64,000 nucleotides of DNA from Myxococcus flavus (GTDB lineage Bacteria; Myxococcota; Myxococcia; Myxococcales; Myxococcaceae), in NCBI RefSeq assembly GCF_050038885.1, contig NZ_CP143624.1, positions 1,364,001-1,428,000 of the forward strand, given 5' to 3'. Made by a program: the position numbers and the translations under genes. Positions 19,637 to 29,247 of the stretch are shown piece after piece (the stretch's first letter is position 1; each line of letters opens with the position of its first letter). Below the pieces are notes generated by a model that was not told the origin of the DNA, ran no database searches, and saw only the letters and a program-made list of their open reading frames with translations.

Positions 19637-21265
19637 ATGAACCCGGCAGAAACGACGACGCAGCTCGGTCAGCCCAACGCGACGGCCATCTTCTTCTTCC
19701 TCGTCTTCGTGGGCATCACCCTGGCGATTACCTACTGGGCGGCGCGCAAGACGAAGACGACCTCGGAGTTCTTCGCCGCGGGCGGCGGCGTGAGCGCGGC
19801 GCAGAACGGCTTCGCGCTCGCGGGCGACTACATGAGCGCCGCCAGCTTCCTGGGCATCGCGGGCCTGGTGGCCACGTCCGGCTTCGACGGCCTCATCTAC
19901 TCCGTGGGCTGGCTGGTGGGCTGGCCGGTGGTGACGTTCCTCATCGCCGAGCCCCTGCGCAATCTGGGCAAGTACACCTTCGCGGACGTGGTGGCCTACC
20001 GGCTGAAGCAGACGCCGGTGCGGCTCTCCGCCGCCGTGGGCACGCTCACGGTGGTCAGCTTCTACCTGATTGCGCAGATGGTGGGCGCCGGCAACCTCAT
20101 CCACCTGCTGTTCGGCCTGTCCTACGAGACGGCGGTCGTCATCGTGGGCGCGGTGATGATTCTCTACGTGCTCTTCGGCGGGATGATTGCCACCACGTGG
20201 GTGCAGATCGTCAAGGCGGTGCTGCTGCTGGCGGGCGCGACCGGCCTCGCGGGCGCGGTGCTGTACAAGTTCGGCTTCAGCCCCCTGCGCCTCTTCAACG
20301 AGGCCGCCACCCAGTACGGCCCGGAGGTGCTGGCCCCCGGCAAGCTGGTGAACAACCCGCTGGAGGCCATCTCCCTGGGCGTGGCGCTGATGTTCGGCAC
20401 CGCGGGCCTGCCGCACATCCTGATGCGCTTCTACACGGTGCCGGACGCGAAGGCGGCGCGCAGCAGCGTGTTCTACGCCACGGGCCTCATCGGCTACTTC
20501 TACCTGGTGACCTTCATCCTGGGCTTCGGCGCGTCGGTGCTGGTGGGCCGGCAGGCGATTACCGGAGTGGACAAGGGCGGCAACATGGCGGCGCCCATGC
20601 TGGCGGAGGTCGTGGGCGGCACGGGCTTCCTGGGCTTCATCTCCGCCGTCGCCTTCGCCACGATTCTGGCGGTGGTGGCCGGTCTGACGCTGTCTGGTGC
20701 GGCGGCGCTGTCGCATGACTTGTGGTCCAGCGTGGTGCGCAAGGGTCAGGCGCCCGAGCAGGAGCAGCTCAAGGTGGCCCGGCTGGCCAGCCTCTTTCTG
20801 GGCATCCTGGCCATCGTCCTGGGCGTGGCCTTCAAGGGGCAGAACGTGGCGTTCATGGTGGGGCTGGCCTTCGCCATTGCGGCGAGCGCCAACTTCCCGG
20901 CGTTGCTGCTGTCCATGGCGTGGAAGAAGTTCACCACCCAGGGCGCGGTGGCCAGCATGCTGACGGGCGCGCTCACCTCGGTGGTCTTCATCTTCCTGTC
21001 CCCGACGGTGCAGGTGGACCTGCTGGGCAACAGCTCCGCGCTGTTCCCGCTGCGCAACCCTGGCGTCGTCACCATCCCCCTGGCCTTCCTGGTGGGCGCA
21101 GTGGTGTCGCTGCTCTTCCCCGAGCAGGAGTCCGCCGCCCGCTTCGCCGAGGTGAAGCACCGGATGCACGTGGGCGCGCCTCAGCAGGCCCCGGCTGTCG
21201 TCCCGGTGCCCGCGAAGCCGGCCACGGAGCGGCCCCGGCCCACTGGCAGCGAAGCGGAGGCCTGA
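19637..21265 (+). CDS. actP: Cation/acetate symporter
   Basis: A 542-residue SSS-family permease with about 13 membrane helices. Typical ActP stretches: the early TYWAARKTKTTSEFFAAGGG, the AGDYMSAASFLGIAG signature, GMIATTWVQIVKA, and FGTAGLPHILMRFYTVPDAKAARSS. It carries acetate (and related short acids such as glycolate) into the cytoplasm for Acs. It is the last gene of the predicted porin-acs-DUF485-actP operon. ATG at 19637 is chosen over an upstream in-frame start because GAGGCAGG precedes it and the sequence matches family N-termini. A Pro/Ala/Glu-rich C-terminal tail follows the last helix. Confidence 0.94.
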   Translation: MNPAETTTQLGQPNATAIFFFLVFVGITLAITYWAARKTKTTSEFFAAGGGVSAAQNGFALAGDYMSAASFLGIAGLVATSGFDGLIYSVGWLVGWPVVTFLIAEPLRNLGKYTFADVVAYRLKQTPVRLSAAVGTLTVVSFYLIAQMVGAGNLIHLLFGLSYETAVVIVGAVMILYVLFGGMIATTWVQIVKAVLLLAGATGLAGAVLYKFGFSPLRLFNEAATQYGPEVLAPGKLVNNPLEAISLGVALMFGTAGLPHILMRFYTVPDAKAARSSVFYATGLIGYFYLVTFILGFGASVLVGRQAITGVDKGGNMAAPMLAEVVGGTGFLGFISAVAFATILAVVAGLTLSGAAALSHDLWSSVVRKGQAPEQEQLKVARLASLFLGILAIVLGVAFKGQNVAFMVGLAFAIAASANFPALLLSMAWKKFTTQGAVASMLTGALTSVVFIFLSPTVQVDLLGNSSALFPLRNPGVVTIPLAFLVGAVVSLLFPEQESAARFAEVKHRMHVGAPQQAPAVVPVPAKPATERPRPTGSEAEA

Positions 21266-21287
21266 CAGCGAGCGTTTCGTTTCCAAG

Positions 21288-21313
21288 GGACACGGGTCGC
21301 CTACACTGGGCCC

Positions 21314-21319
<6 letters not shown>
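21288..21319 (+). terminator. Hairpin between actP and the channel gene, overlapping the channel start
   Basis: GGACACGGG at 21288-21296 pairs with CCCGTGTCC at 21311-21319 (9-bp stem, 14-nt loop). The right arm contains the GTG start of the channel gene at 21314. It could end the acetate operon transcript or, if present on the mRNA, occlude the channel start. Confidence 0.4.
21302..21307 (+). promoter_or_regulatory. Candidate -10 element (TACACT) of a leaderless start
   Basis: TACACT ends 6 bp before the GTG start at 21314, with no ribosome-binding sequence in between. Expected transcription start is the start codon itself. Inference. Confidence 0.35.
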
Positions 21320-22140
<821 letters not shown>

Positions 22141-22141
<1 letters not shown>

Positions 22142-22168
22142 TCCCCTTCAGGTAAGTCCGCGAAGGGA
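22141..22168. repeat. Left terminal inverted repeat of the IS630 element
   Basis: About 28 bp beginning ATCCCCTTCAGG, imperfect inverse of 23225-23252 (mismatches at three positions). The transposase stop codon (22148-22150) lies inside it. Confidence 0.85.
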
Positions 22169-22678
22169 TAGCCCTGCGTGGTCGAAGAAGCCACGCAGGG
22201 CCGCATGACGGCGACCGAGGCGGACAAACGCCGCGCGCACCTGCCGATGCAGGTCCGTCACCGACTCGGGCGTGGCGTTGAGCATGGAGAGCTTCACCTG
22301 GCTGTTGCAACCCTCCTCGGGATTGAGCTCTGGGGAGTAGGCGGGGAGCTCCTCCAGGACGATGTCCTCGGAGTGGGACTCGACGAAGTTCTTCACCTCA
22401 TGCGAGCGGTGGACGCCGAGCCTGTCCCACACCACCACCAGCGGACGGCCCACCTTCCGGTGGAAGTAGCGCAGCGCAGTCACCACCTCGGCGCCATGCA
22501 CGCTCCCCTCGAAGTGCCGCGCGTAAAGCCGAGCCCGCCGCCGCTTGGACGGGGCTACCAGCGCAACGACGCTGGATACCTCACGCCTCTTCGAGACGCG
22601 CCGGAGTTGAGGTGGATGGCCTACCGGGGCCCAGGTGGTACTCAGGCGGGCCCGAAACGTACTACTCGTCTCGTCCAC
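22148..22678 (-). CDS. IS630 transposase, catalytic DDE part (frame B)
   Basis: A 176-residue frame holding the DDE catalytic domain: first Asp in MDETSSTFRARLSTTWAP, second Asp in VVVWDRLGVHRSHEV, and the Glu in YSPELNPEEGCNSQVK. All three acidic residues are present, so the enzyme could be active if fused to frame A. The GTG at 22678 is only the first possible start; the product is probably made by -1 shifting from frame A within 22642-22678. Confidence 0.88.
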   Translation of the reverse strand: MDETSSTFRARLSTTWAPVGHPPQLRRVSKRREVSSVVALVAPSKRRRARLYARHFEGSVHGAEVVTALRYFHRKVGRPLVVVWDRLGVHRSHEVKNFVESHSEDIVLEELPAYSPELNPEEGCNSQVKLSMLNATPESVTDLHRQVRAAFVRLGRRHAALRGFFDHAGLSLRGLT

Positions 22679-23187
22679 GCAGGCAACGGCTGCCCCTCGG
22701 CGAGCAGCCCCCTTTCGATGCGTGGCCAGTCTCGTCTCAGCCAGGCCTCCACCAGTGCGTCGTCTCGCTCACGCGCCTTGGGCTTGGGCCGCTGGACCGA
22801 CAAGCCCAGCCGGTGCAGCGGCTCGGCTAGGTAGTTGGGGTGGTAATGCACCGCGAAGCGGCGATGGATGAGTTGGGCGACTCTCTTCAGCGTCCACCGC
22901 TCAGTGGCAAAGCCTGCTGCCTTGGCCCCTGCCTCCAGCAACCGCTTCACCTCCTGCCATTGCTGGTCCGTCAACTTCGAGGGGCGCCCTGGCCGCGGCC
23001 GTGTCTTCAGGGCCTTGAGGCCCTTTTCCTTCAGGCTCCGGGCCCATTCGCACACCGTGCTCGGGCTGACGCCCAACTGGCGTGCAACCTCCGCCTGCGT
23101 GTAGCCGCCGCTCCTGAGCAGCCGGGCGGCCTCCAACCGGCGCTCCTCCAACTGCTCTGCCGTCAGCCTCCTCGGCTGCCACGCCAT
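22642..23187 (-). CDS. IS630 transposase, N-terminal part (frame A)
   Basis: A 181-residue frame with an N-terminal helix-turn-helix (YTQAEVARQLGVSPSTVCEW) and winged-helix linker region (RPGRPSKLTDQQWQEVK), then a second DNA-binding segment (ERWTLKRVAQLIHRRF). It binds the terminal repeats. It overlaps frame B by 37 bp and stops at 22642; the catalytic domain follows in the -1 frame. Many IS630 elements make the full transposase by a programmed -1 frameshift. A simple mutation separating the frames cannot be excluded. Confidence 0.88.
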   Translation of the reverse strand: MAWQPRRLTAEQLEERRLEAARLLRSGGYTQAEVARQLGVSPSTVCEWARSLKEKGLKALKTRPRPGRPSKLTDQQWQEVKRLLEAGAKAAGFATERWTLKRVAQLIHRRFAVHYHPNYLAEPLHRLGLSVQRPKPKARERDDALVEAWLRRDWPRIERGLLAEGQPLPAWTRRVVRFGPA

Positions 23188-23224
23188 GAGAAGCCTCCTG
23201 CCTCCTCATGGCGTAACCTCCTTT

Positions 23225-23252
23225 ACCCCTCGGGGACTTCCCTGAAGGGGAT
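23225..23252. repeat. Right terminal inverted repeat of the IS630 element
   Basis: Ends CCTGAAGGGGAT directly before the TA at 23253-23254. Inverse complement of the left end with about three mismatches. Confidence 0.85.
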
Positions 23253-23414
23253 TAAGCTGGGAGATATTCTGGGGATCCTGGTCAGTGCCACGGCAAGGCG
23301 GGCAGGCCTCTCCGTGGCTGACCGGAGACGGAACCAGCGCTCCCTGGCGGTCGTTTCACCGGGAAGGGCGAATCTTTTCAGCGGCGCCCTGGCTCTGACG
23401 CCCTGGAGGGACGA

Positions 23415-24125
23415 ATGCTCTTCCGACAGCTCTTCGATACGACTTCGTCGACGTACACCTATCTGCTCGGGGATACGACCAGCGGCACAGCGCTGTTGAT
23501 TGATCCGGTCGCGGAAAAGCAAGAGCGCGATCTCACGCTGCTGCGGGAGCTTGGCCTCTCGCTGACCCATGTGCTCGACACGCATGTGCACGCGGACCAT
23601 GTCACCGCGTCCGGGCTGCTCCGGGCTCACACGGGCGCCAAGGTGGTGGGCGGCGCGGCCGGGGCACCGTGCGCCGACATCCATGTAAGGCATGGCGACA
23701 CGCTGCGCGCCGGGGCCTTCTCCTTCCAGGTGCTCGCGACACCGGGCCACACGGATGACAGCGTGAGCTACCTGCTCGGAAACCGCGTCTTCACCGGGGA
23801 TGCCCTACTCATTCGAGGCAATGGTCGGACGGACTTCCAGAACGGGAACCCCGGCACACTGTATGACTCCATCACCCAGGTGCTGTTCGCGCTGCCGGAC
23901 GAGACGCTCGTGTACCCCGCGCATGACTACAAGGGGATGACGCTGACGACCATCGGCGAGGAGAAGCGCCACAACCCGCGCGTCGCCGGACGGAGCCGCG
24001 AGGACTTCATCCAGCTCATGAACAACCTGGAACTGCCCAAGCCGAAGCTCATCGACGTGGCCGTTCCCGCCAACCGCGCTTGCGGACTCACGGATCCCAG
24101 TGAGTCGATCTCAACCACCCACTAG
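23415..24125 (+). CDS. Persulfide dioxygenase (ETHE1-like metallo-beta-lactamase fold)
   Basis: A 236-residue protein. The metal site motif THVHADH, His in ATPGHTDDSVSYL, Asp in VFTGDALLIRG and the late His in VYPAHDY match the ETHE1/Blh/persulfide dioxygenase branch, which oxidises glutathione persulfide to sulfite with one Fe(II). The RTDFQNGNPGTLYDSI stretch is also characteristic. Start ATG 23415 is preceded by GGAGGG. No linked rhodanese or sulfide:quinone reductase. The last residues (DPSESISTTH) are weakly conserved and the gene runs into a lower-GC region. Confidence 0.9.
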   Translation: MLFRQLFDTTSSTYTYLLGDTTSGTALLIDPVAEKQERDLTLLRELGLSLTHVLDTHVHADHVTASGLLRAHTGAKVVGGAAGAPCADIHVRHGDTLRAGAFSFQVLATPGHTDDSVSYLLGNRVFTGDALLIRGNGRTDFQNGNPGTLYDSITQVLFALPDETLVYPAHDYKGMTLTTIGEEKRHNPRVAGRSREDFIQLMNNLELPKPKLIDVAVPANRACGLTDPSESISTTH

Positions 24126-24826
24126 AGAGCCAACGAGCCCTCGTGGCCCATCCATTGAGCGTACTGCAACGCCGCTCCGTGACAGCGAAGGGGCGATGCC
24201 TGCACGGAGCCTTCGCACCATCAACTCCTTCCAGTTACCCGCGAAGGTTCTAGCCGCGTGCCCTGTCAATCGGCCGCACCGAAAGATTCACTTTCCACGT
24301 CAATAAGGAAGCCTATGGAGGGGGCATGCCAGCGGAGAGCCGCGCGCGATCCCCCCACCCTAGTCGAGGCCCGTCCATCTCGCTGGACGCAGGTCCTCGC
24401 CCCCGGACGCTTCCGCTCGGCTGAGGTCCCGCCGCTGCGCAAGTGAGGCGCATTCCGCCAAGAAGACGCACGAACACACGCGCATTCTTCTGGCTCTAAA
24501 GCGAGCCATGTGCGTGTTGCGCCAATCACTTCATCATCTCGCAGTACGCCCCAAGCACGGTTCTTGCAAAATAATGCGCTCCCCGGAATCCACCTACAAA
24601 TCCACGGAGGAAGCACGAAGAGCCCGCGCAAAATGACAGATACGACTCCGTCCTCGGACCGTTAGAAGTTCACCACATCATCAGAACGCCGGCGACATCC
24701 CCCTAATAGATGCCAATCCCTTCACGCGATTCGCACCACCGCCTCAAGCAGGCGCAGAACCAAGAAATCCGCTCACTGCCTCACCGCAACACAAACGCAA
24801 TTCCTTCATCCACCGAGGAGCGCACA
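24126..24826. other. Gene-poor, lower-GC stretch
   Basis: About 700 bp with visibly more A/T than the surroundings, especially 24450-24830. No frame shows a recognisable family; the longest minus-strand frame (24266-24631) has a Trp/Cys/Arg-rich composition unlike real genes. A small hairpin GGCTCtaaagcGAGCC lies at 24492-24507. It probably contains the promoter of the secreted repeat protein and possibly remnants of transferred DNA. Confidence 0.5.
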
Positions 24827-27355
24827 TTGACATTCCATCCCGCCCCTTCCGCCCACTGCCTCAGACCACTAGGGCTCCCTTCAGCATTGCTCAGATTCAT
24901 TGCCTCACTGGCGACAGTGGCAAGCATGGCCCTCTCCTCGCAGGCACTCGGCGGAGAATTCACCCGAGAACTGGCGGCAGAGATTCCCACATGCAACAAC
25001 TGCCTGAGTTCGAATTCTGGCTCATTAACCATTCACTACTCATGGGGATACACGAGCGAAACAAGCAGCATCACTTACACTGGATACGCCCCCACAAACG
25101 CGGTCGTTGACACGATCTATCTCGCAGGTCCGCCATCGGGCCACTCCGTACTCATCAACAGGATTGACCTCTCTCACCTGGGATGGGTCGACGAGCTTGT
25201 TGTGAGGACCTTGAATGGAACTTACTGGTATCCCACTGCAGCGACCCCGCTGACCTCCCCCTGGGCTGGCAGGCTCGTCCATAGCGGACAGTGGACAGCC
25301 CTGCTCACATACGCGGCGGCAACGCCAGACATGCGAGTCAACATGAGTCTCGTCATCGCCTGGAGCGTGCCCTCCACGGGAGGAGATGGGGGGACCGGTG
25401 GTGATGGTGGAACCGGGAACGACGGCGGCACAGGGAGCGATGGCGGCACTCCAGGAGTCGGGATACCTGAGTATCCAGATTTCAATGGGGACGATCTTAC
25501 CGACCTCCTCGTTTATGCGCCGCGACACGGCACCGCCCATCTTCGCTATGGAAATACCAACCTCGGCCCGCTGACCTATGCGGCCGACTCTTTCGAGAGC
25601 TTCGACCACGGCGCCAAGTTCATTCCTGGCGACTTCAACGGCGACGGAAAGACTGACGTACTCAACTACAACACAAAAACAGGCACTCTTGGAGCAAGAC
25701 GCGGCAATTCTAGCGGCAGCGCCCTTTCTCCAGTCTTTACACACACAACACTCTCCACCGATCTGGAGTTAATCCCCGGCGATTTCAACGGAGACCGAAG
25801 AACCGACATCTTTATCTATCACACGACCACAGGCGCCACCGAGATTCGATTTGGCAGCGCGGTCGCCGACTTGCCGGTCCCGTCGCTTGCCACGCAGGAC
25901 CCATGGATTGCAGGACACACCCTCATTCCTGGCGACTATAACGGCGACGGAAGAACTGACATTCTCATCTACTCTAGTGCTGGCACCATCCACATTCGTT
26001 ACGGCAATGCGACCGGCGGAATCCTCTCGCATGGGTCGTCCGCACCACGCACGGCGCCCCCAGGCCTCAAGCTCATTCCCGGCGACTACAACGGCGACGG
26101 CAGATCCGACATTTTCGTCTACCAGTCAAGCACTGGGGCGACGAACCTTTTATTTGGAGCGGCTTTCGGTGATTTCATCATGTCGACTGCCTATCAAGGC
26201 ACGCTCCCTCTTGGAATGACACTCGTCCCTGGCGACTTCAACGGCGACGGGGAAGCAGATGTCTTCGCCTACGACATGAACAGCGGCAGCGCCGAGATTC
26301 TATACGGCAGTGTCTCTGCGGCTCCGGCGCGGTCCCCAGCAACTCAGGCCTCATGGCCCGGTGGGCTCGAGTTGATTCCAGGTGACTACAATGGAGACGG
26401 AAAGACCGATTTGCTCCTGTACCACCCAGACTCAGCTGGCGCCGAGGTCGCGCTTGGTAACTCCGCGGGAGGTGTCTTATGGTACGCCCCCAATTCTCAT
26501 GAAATCTGGGCTTCCGATTTCCTGCTGATGGGAGGGTACCGACACTGGGTCACCCCACGCATCGGTATCCTGAAACAAGGCGGTTTGCTCTACGTCAAGG
26601 AAGGTCCGCTGCATGCGAACTGGAACCTCGTGGCCGAGGCCGTCTCTTCCTTCGCCTTTAGTGGCGACCGCATCGCAATCGTCAAAACCAATGGAGAGGC
26701 ATATATCAAAGCAGGAGCATGGGACGCCCCATGGACATGGCTGGGCTCCAACGTCAAGGCCATCTCACTCACAGGTTACTACGCCAGCCGCATTGGCATG
26801 CTGAAGACCAACGGCGAACTCTTCATCAAAGAGGGGCGACTCAGTGAGAACTGGAATCGGGTAACCGGCGACGTCGCATCCTTCGAATTCGCAGTCGATC
26901 GCATCGCCATCGTCAAGATGGACGGCGAAGCCTACGTGAAGGCAGGCGCCTGGAACGAGGCCTGGACGTGGCTTGGGTCCAACGTCAAATCTATCTCGCT
27001 GAACATGGACTTCACGCGGCGCATCGGCCTTCTGAAAACCAATGGGGACTTCTTCGTTCAGGAAGGAGAGCTTGACGCCCCCTTGACCCTGCTAACCAGC
27101 GACGTCCAGTCCATGGACCTCGGGCGACGCCGCATCGGCATCGTGAAGACGGATGGGGAAGCCTTCATCAAGGAAGGTGATTTGGACGCGCCTTGGAACT
27201 GGCTCAGCGGAGGAGCCGAAGTGCTTCATCTACAAGGCTACGGCATTGCGGTTCTCTCGAATGCCGGCGTGGTCCACGTGAAGGAGGGCCCCGTCGATGC
27301 TCAATGGACGATGATGGGCGGTGACTGCGAGGACTTCGCCATCACGCCCAGATAG
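24827..27355 (+). CDS. Secreted protein with seven FG-GAP repeats and a second seven-repeat array
   Basis: A predicted secreted protein of 842 residues. Signal region ends near ALSSQALGG. An N-terminal domain with a CNNC motif is followed by a Gly/Asp/Thr linker (GGDGGTGGDGGTGNDGG). Residues about 218-560 carry seven calcium-loop repeats (DFNGDDLTD, DFNGDGKTD, DFNGDRRTD, DYNGDGRTD, DYNGDGRSD, DFNGDGEAD, DYNGDGKTD), as in integrin-like beta-propellers. Residues 578-842 carry seven repeats of about 38 residues (RIAIVKTNGEAYIKAG type), resembling tectonin/lectin propellers. The TTG at 24827 with GAGGAG at 24815-24820 is preferred; an ATG at 24710 is in frame but gives a poor signal. Base composition is lower in GC than neighbours, suggesting transfer. 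Role may be surface adhesion or carbohydrate binding. Confidence 0.8.
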   Translation: MTFHPAPSAHCLRPLGLPSALLRFIASLATVASMALSSQALGGEFTRELAAEIPTCNNCLSSNSGSLTIHYSWGYTSETSSITYTGYAPTNAVVDTIYLAGPPSGHSVLINRIDLSHLGWVDELVVRTLNGTYWYPTAATPLTSPWAGRLVHSGQWTALLTYAAATPDMRVNMSLVIAWSVPSTGGDGGTGGDGGTGNDGGTGSDGGTPGVGIPEYPDFNGDDLTDLLVYAPRHGTAHLRYGNTNLGPLTYAADSFESFDHGAKFIPGDFNGDGKTDVLNYNTKTGTLGARRGNSSGSALSPVFTHTTLSTDLELIPGDFNGDRRTDIFIYHTTTGATEIRFGSAVADLPVPSLATQDPWIAGHTLIPGDYNGDGRTDILIYSSAGTIHIRYGNATGGILSHGSSAPRTAPPGLKLIPGDYNGDGRSDIFVYQSSTGATNLLFGAAFGDFIMSTAYQGTLPLGMTLVPGDFNGDGEADVFAYDMNSGSAEILYGSVSAAPARSPATQASWPGGLELIPGDYNGDGKTDLLLYHPDSAGAEVALGNSAGGVLWYAPNSHEIWASDFLLMGGYRHWVTPRIGILKQGGLLYVKEGPLHANWNLVAEAVSSFAFSGDRIAIVKTNGEAYIKAGAWDAPWTWLGSNVKAISLTGYYASRIGMLKTNGELFIKEGRLSENWNRVTGDVASFEFAVDRIAIVKMDGEAYVKAGAWNEAWTWLGSNVKSISLNMDFTRRIGLLKTNGDFFVQEGELDAPLTLLTSDVQSMDLGRRRIGIVKTDGEAFIKEGDLDAPWNWLSGGAEVLHLQGYGIAVLSNAGVVHVKEGPVDAQWTMMGGDCEDFAITPR

Positions 27356-27549
27356 GCGCTCCCACGTAAGAGCAGGCCTCCTCCGGCGACATCCAGCCGG
27401 AGGAGGCTCCTTGCGCAGGCATCCACGATCAGCCTGTCACAGCCATGCATCTGCGACTGCAGGGCATGTACGTTGATGCCAAGCGCACAACTCGCTGAAA
27501 CATCGAGCCTGAATGCGGGGTCCGGACGTTCACTCCGAACCACGCTGGG

Positions 27550-27555
27550 TAGGAT
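27550..27555 (+). promoter_or_regulatory. Candidate -10 element (TAGGAT) of a leaderless start
   Basis: TAGGAT ends 8 bp before the methyltransferase ATG at 27564 and no Shine-Dalgarno sequence fits. Inference. Confidence 0.35.
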
Positions 27556-27563
27556 GCGGGGCC

Positions 27564-29132
27564 ATGCCTCGCACTGCGCACAGGCCGCTGGAAGTGGATG
27601 AGGAGAAGCTCGTCCTTCAGTTCCCCAGCCTGGATCGCAAGGCCGTGGGCGCGTTCTTCACACCAGCACCGCTGGCGGAACGCACACTCGCCCTCGCGCT
27701 CCAGCACGTGGGCGAAGGGCCGCTCACGGTGGTGGACCCCTCCTGCGGCGCAGGAGCGTTCCTCACCGCCGCCGCGCGGCTGCGGCCCGGCGTCCGGCTC
27801 TGCGGCCTGGAGCTGGACCCCGAGGTCGCCCGGCTGTGCCAGGCCCGCGTGCCCACCGCCACCGTGCACGCGGGGGACGCACTTCGCGAAGGCCTGGAGC
27901 CGCTGCTCGCCACCACGCCGCCGGACCACATGGAGCTGTGGGTGGGCAACCCGCCCTACAACGGCACCTCGTCCGTGCTGAAGGACCCCGCCACCTATGC
28001 CCGGCTGCGCGCGCTGCTCCCGCTGGCCCTGATGCCCGGCACCAGCCTGCGAGACGACTTCGCCTTCTTCCTCCTCGTGGCCGCGCACCGGCTGGCCACG
28101 CGTCCCGGCGCGCTCGCCTTCATCACCCCGGCGAGCTTCCTCGACGCCTTCATGTACGCGCCGCTACGCCAGTCGCTGCTGGAGACGCTCTCCCTGCGCG
28201 AGGTGGTGGACCTGGGCCCCGGCGCCTTCGCGGGCACGCAGGTCAGGACGTGCATCACCGTGTGGAGCTCGCTCCCGGGCCCCCACACGCCGCCTCGCTT
28301 CGAGCGGCGCGGCAACGGACAGAGCTTCGTCCCCGAGGCCCCCGAGTGGCGGCTCGCCCCCACCGCGCCCGAGGCCTCCGCCCTGGACGCCCGCTGGCGA
28401 CAGAATGGCGAGCCCCTGACGCGGCTCGTCCCGGTGAGCCTGCCCGGCGTGAAGACGCGCTTCGACGAGCTGCTCGTGGACGCGGACCCGGAGCGGCTGC
28501 TCGCGCGCGTGAGGGACTTCGCCGCCACGCCCGAAGCGTCCCTGGCGGAGTTCGCGAAGGCCCACAACCTCCCCGAAGCCTTGATGCCCAAGCTGCGTGC
28601 CCTGAAGGCCGGGCCGCCGCTGGAGGTGGACCCGAAGAACGTGCGGCCCTTCTACCGCTACGGCGGCGCCCGCCACCGCGGCACCGTACCGCCCGAGGCC
28701 CGCGCGTACTGCTACCTGGACCGGCGCCTCGTGCCCCGAGGCGACCACCGGCTGCGCGGCGCCTATGACCCGCACCTGGGCGCGGTGAAGCTGCTCTTCA
28801 ACGTGCGCGAGCTGCCCCTGTCCGCCGCGCTGCTGGAGGACGAGGGCTGCGTCCACGACCACCGTCACGCGCGCTTCGCCCCGCTCTACGTGCCCCAGCG
28901 CCTGCGGGACGAGGGCCTGGGCCTCACGCGCTCGGTGAAGACGCTGGACGAGCTGGGCCCGCTGGTCCCCAATCTGTCGCCGCGCGGACTGGCCTGGGCC
29001 GAGCGCCTGGGCGGCCCCCTGCCGGCCTTCCAGGCCCTGGTGCGCTTCCTCAATGGGCCGGAGGTCCAGGGCATCTGGGCCCCGGCCTTCGGTGCCTCCC
29101 GGGTGGTGCCCGTCCCCCTCACGGAGGACTGA
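27564..29132 (+). CDS. Orphan N6-adenine DNA methyltransferase
   Basis: A 522-residue gamma-class adenine methyltransferase. Motif I is VDPSCGAGAFL (SAM binding), motif IV is WVGNPPYNGTS (catalytic NPPY) and motif X-like AFFTPAPLAERTL lies upstream. The C-terminal half (from about 280) would be the target-recognition domain (FYRYGGARHRG). It resembles the methyltransferase part of Eco57I/type IIG or type I HsdM enzymes but lacks an N-terminal nuclease domain. No restriction gene is adjacent, so it is probably an orphan or epigenetic regulator. ATG 27564 is chosen; a longer in-frame start gives unconserved sequence. Confidence 0.88.
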   Translation: MPRTAHRPLEVDEEKLVLQFPSLDRKAVGAFFTPAPLAERTLALALQHVGEGPLTVVDPSCGAGAFLTAAARLRPGVRLCGLELDPEVARLCQARVPTATVHAGDALREGLEPLLATTPPDHMELWVGNPPYNGTSSVLKDPATYARLRALLPLALMPGTSLRDDFAFFLLVAAHRLATRPGALAFITPASFLDAFMYAPLRQSLLETLSLREVVDLGPGAFAGTQVRTCITVWSSLPGPHTPPRFERRGNGQSFVPEAPEWRLAPTAPEASALDARWRQNGEPLTRLVPVSLPGVKTRFDELLVDADPERLLARVRDFAATPEASLAEFAKAHNLPEALMPKLRALKAGPPLEVDPKNVRPFYRYGGARHRGTVPPEARAYCYLDRRLVPRGDHRLRGAYDPHLGAVKLLFNVRELPLSAALLEDEGCVHDHRHARFAPLYVPQRLRDEGLGLTRSVKTLDELGPLVPNLSPRGLAWAERLGGPLPAFQALVRFLNGPEVQGIWAPAFGASRVVPVPLTED

Positions 29133-29247
29133 GCGCTGCAAGGCACTTGGCTCGCATGCCCGCTTGCTTTCTTCAGCGGCGAGCACGAGCAACCGCTAGT
29201 GTCCACCTTCGCTCCGTAGCGCATTACCCAAGGAGGAAGGCACACCC

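Noticed and set aside
24266..24631. Minus-strand frame of 121 codons in the lower-GC gap
   Set aside because: No ribosome site, Trp/Cys/Arg-rich composition and no family resemblance.
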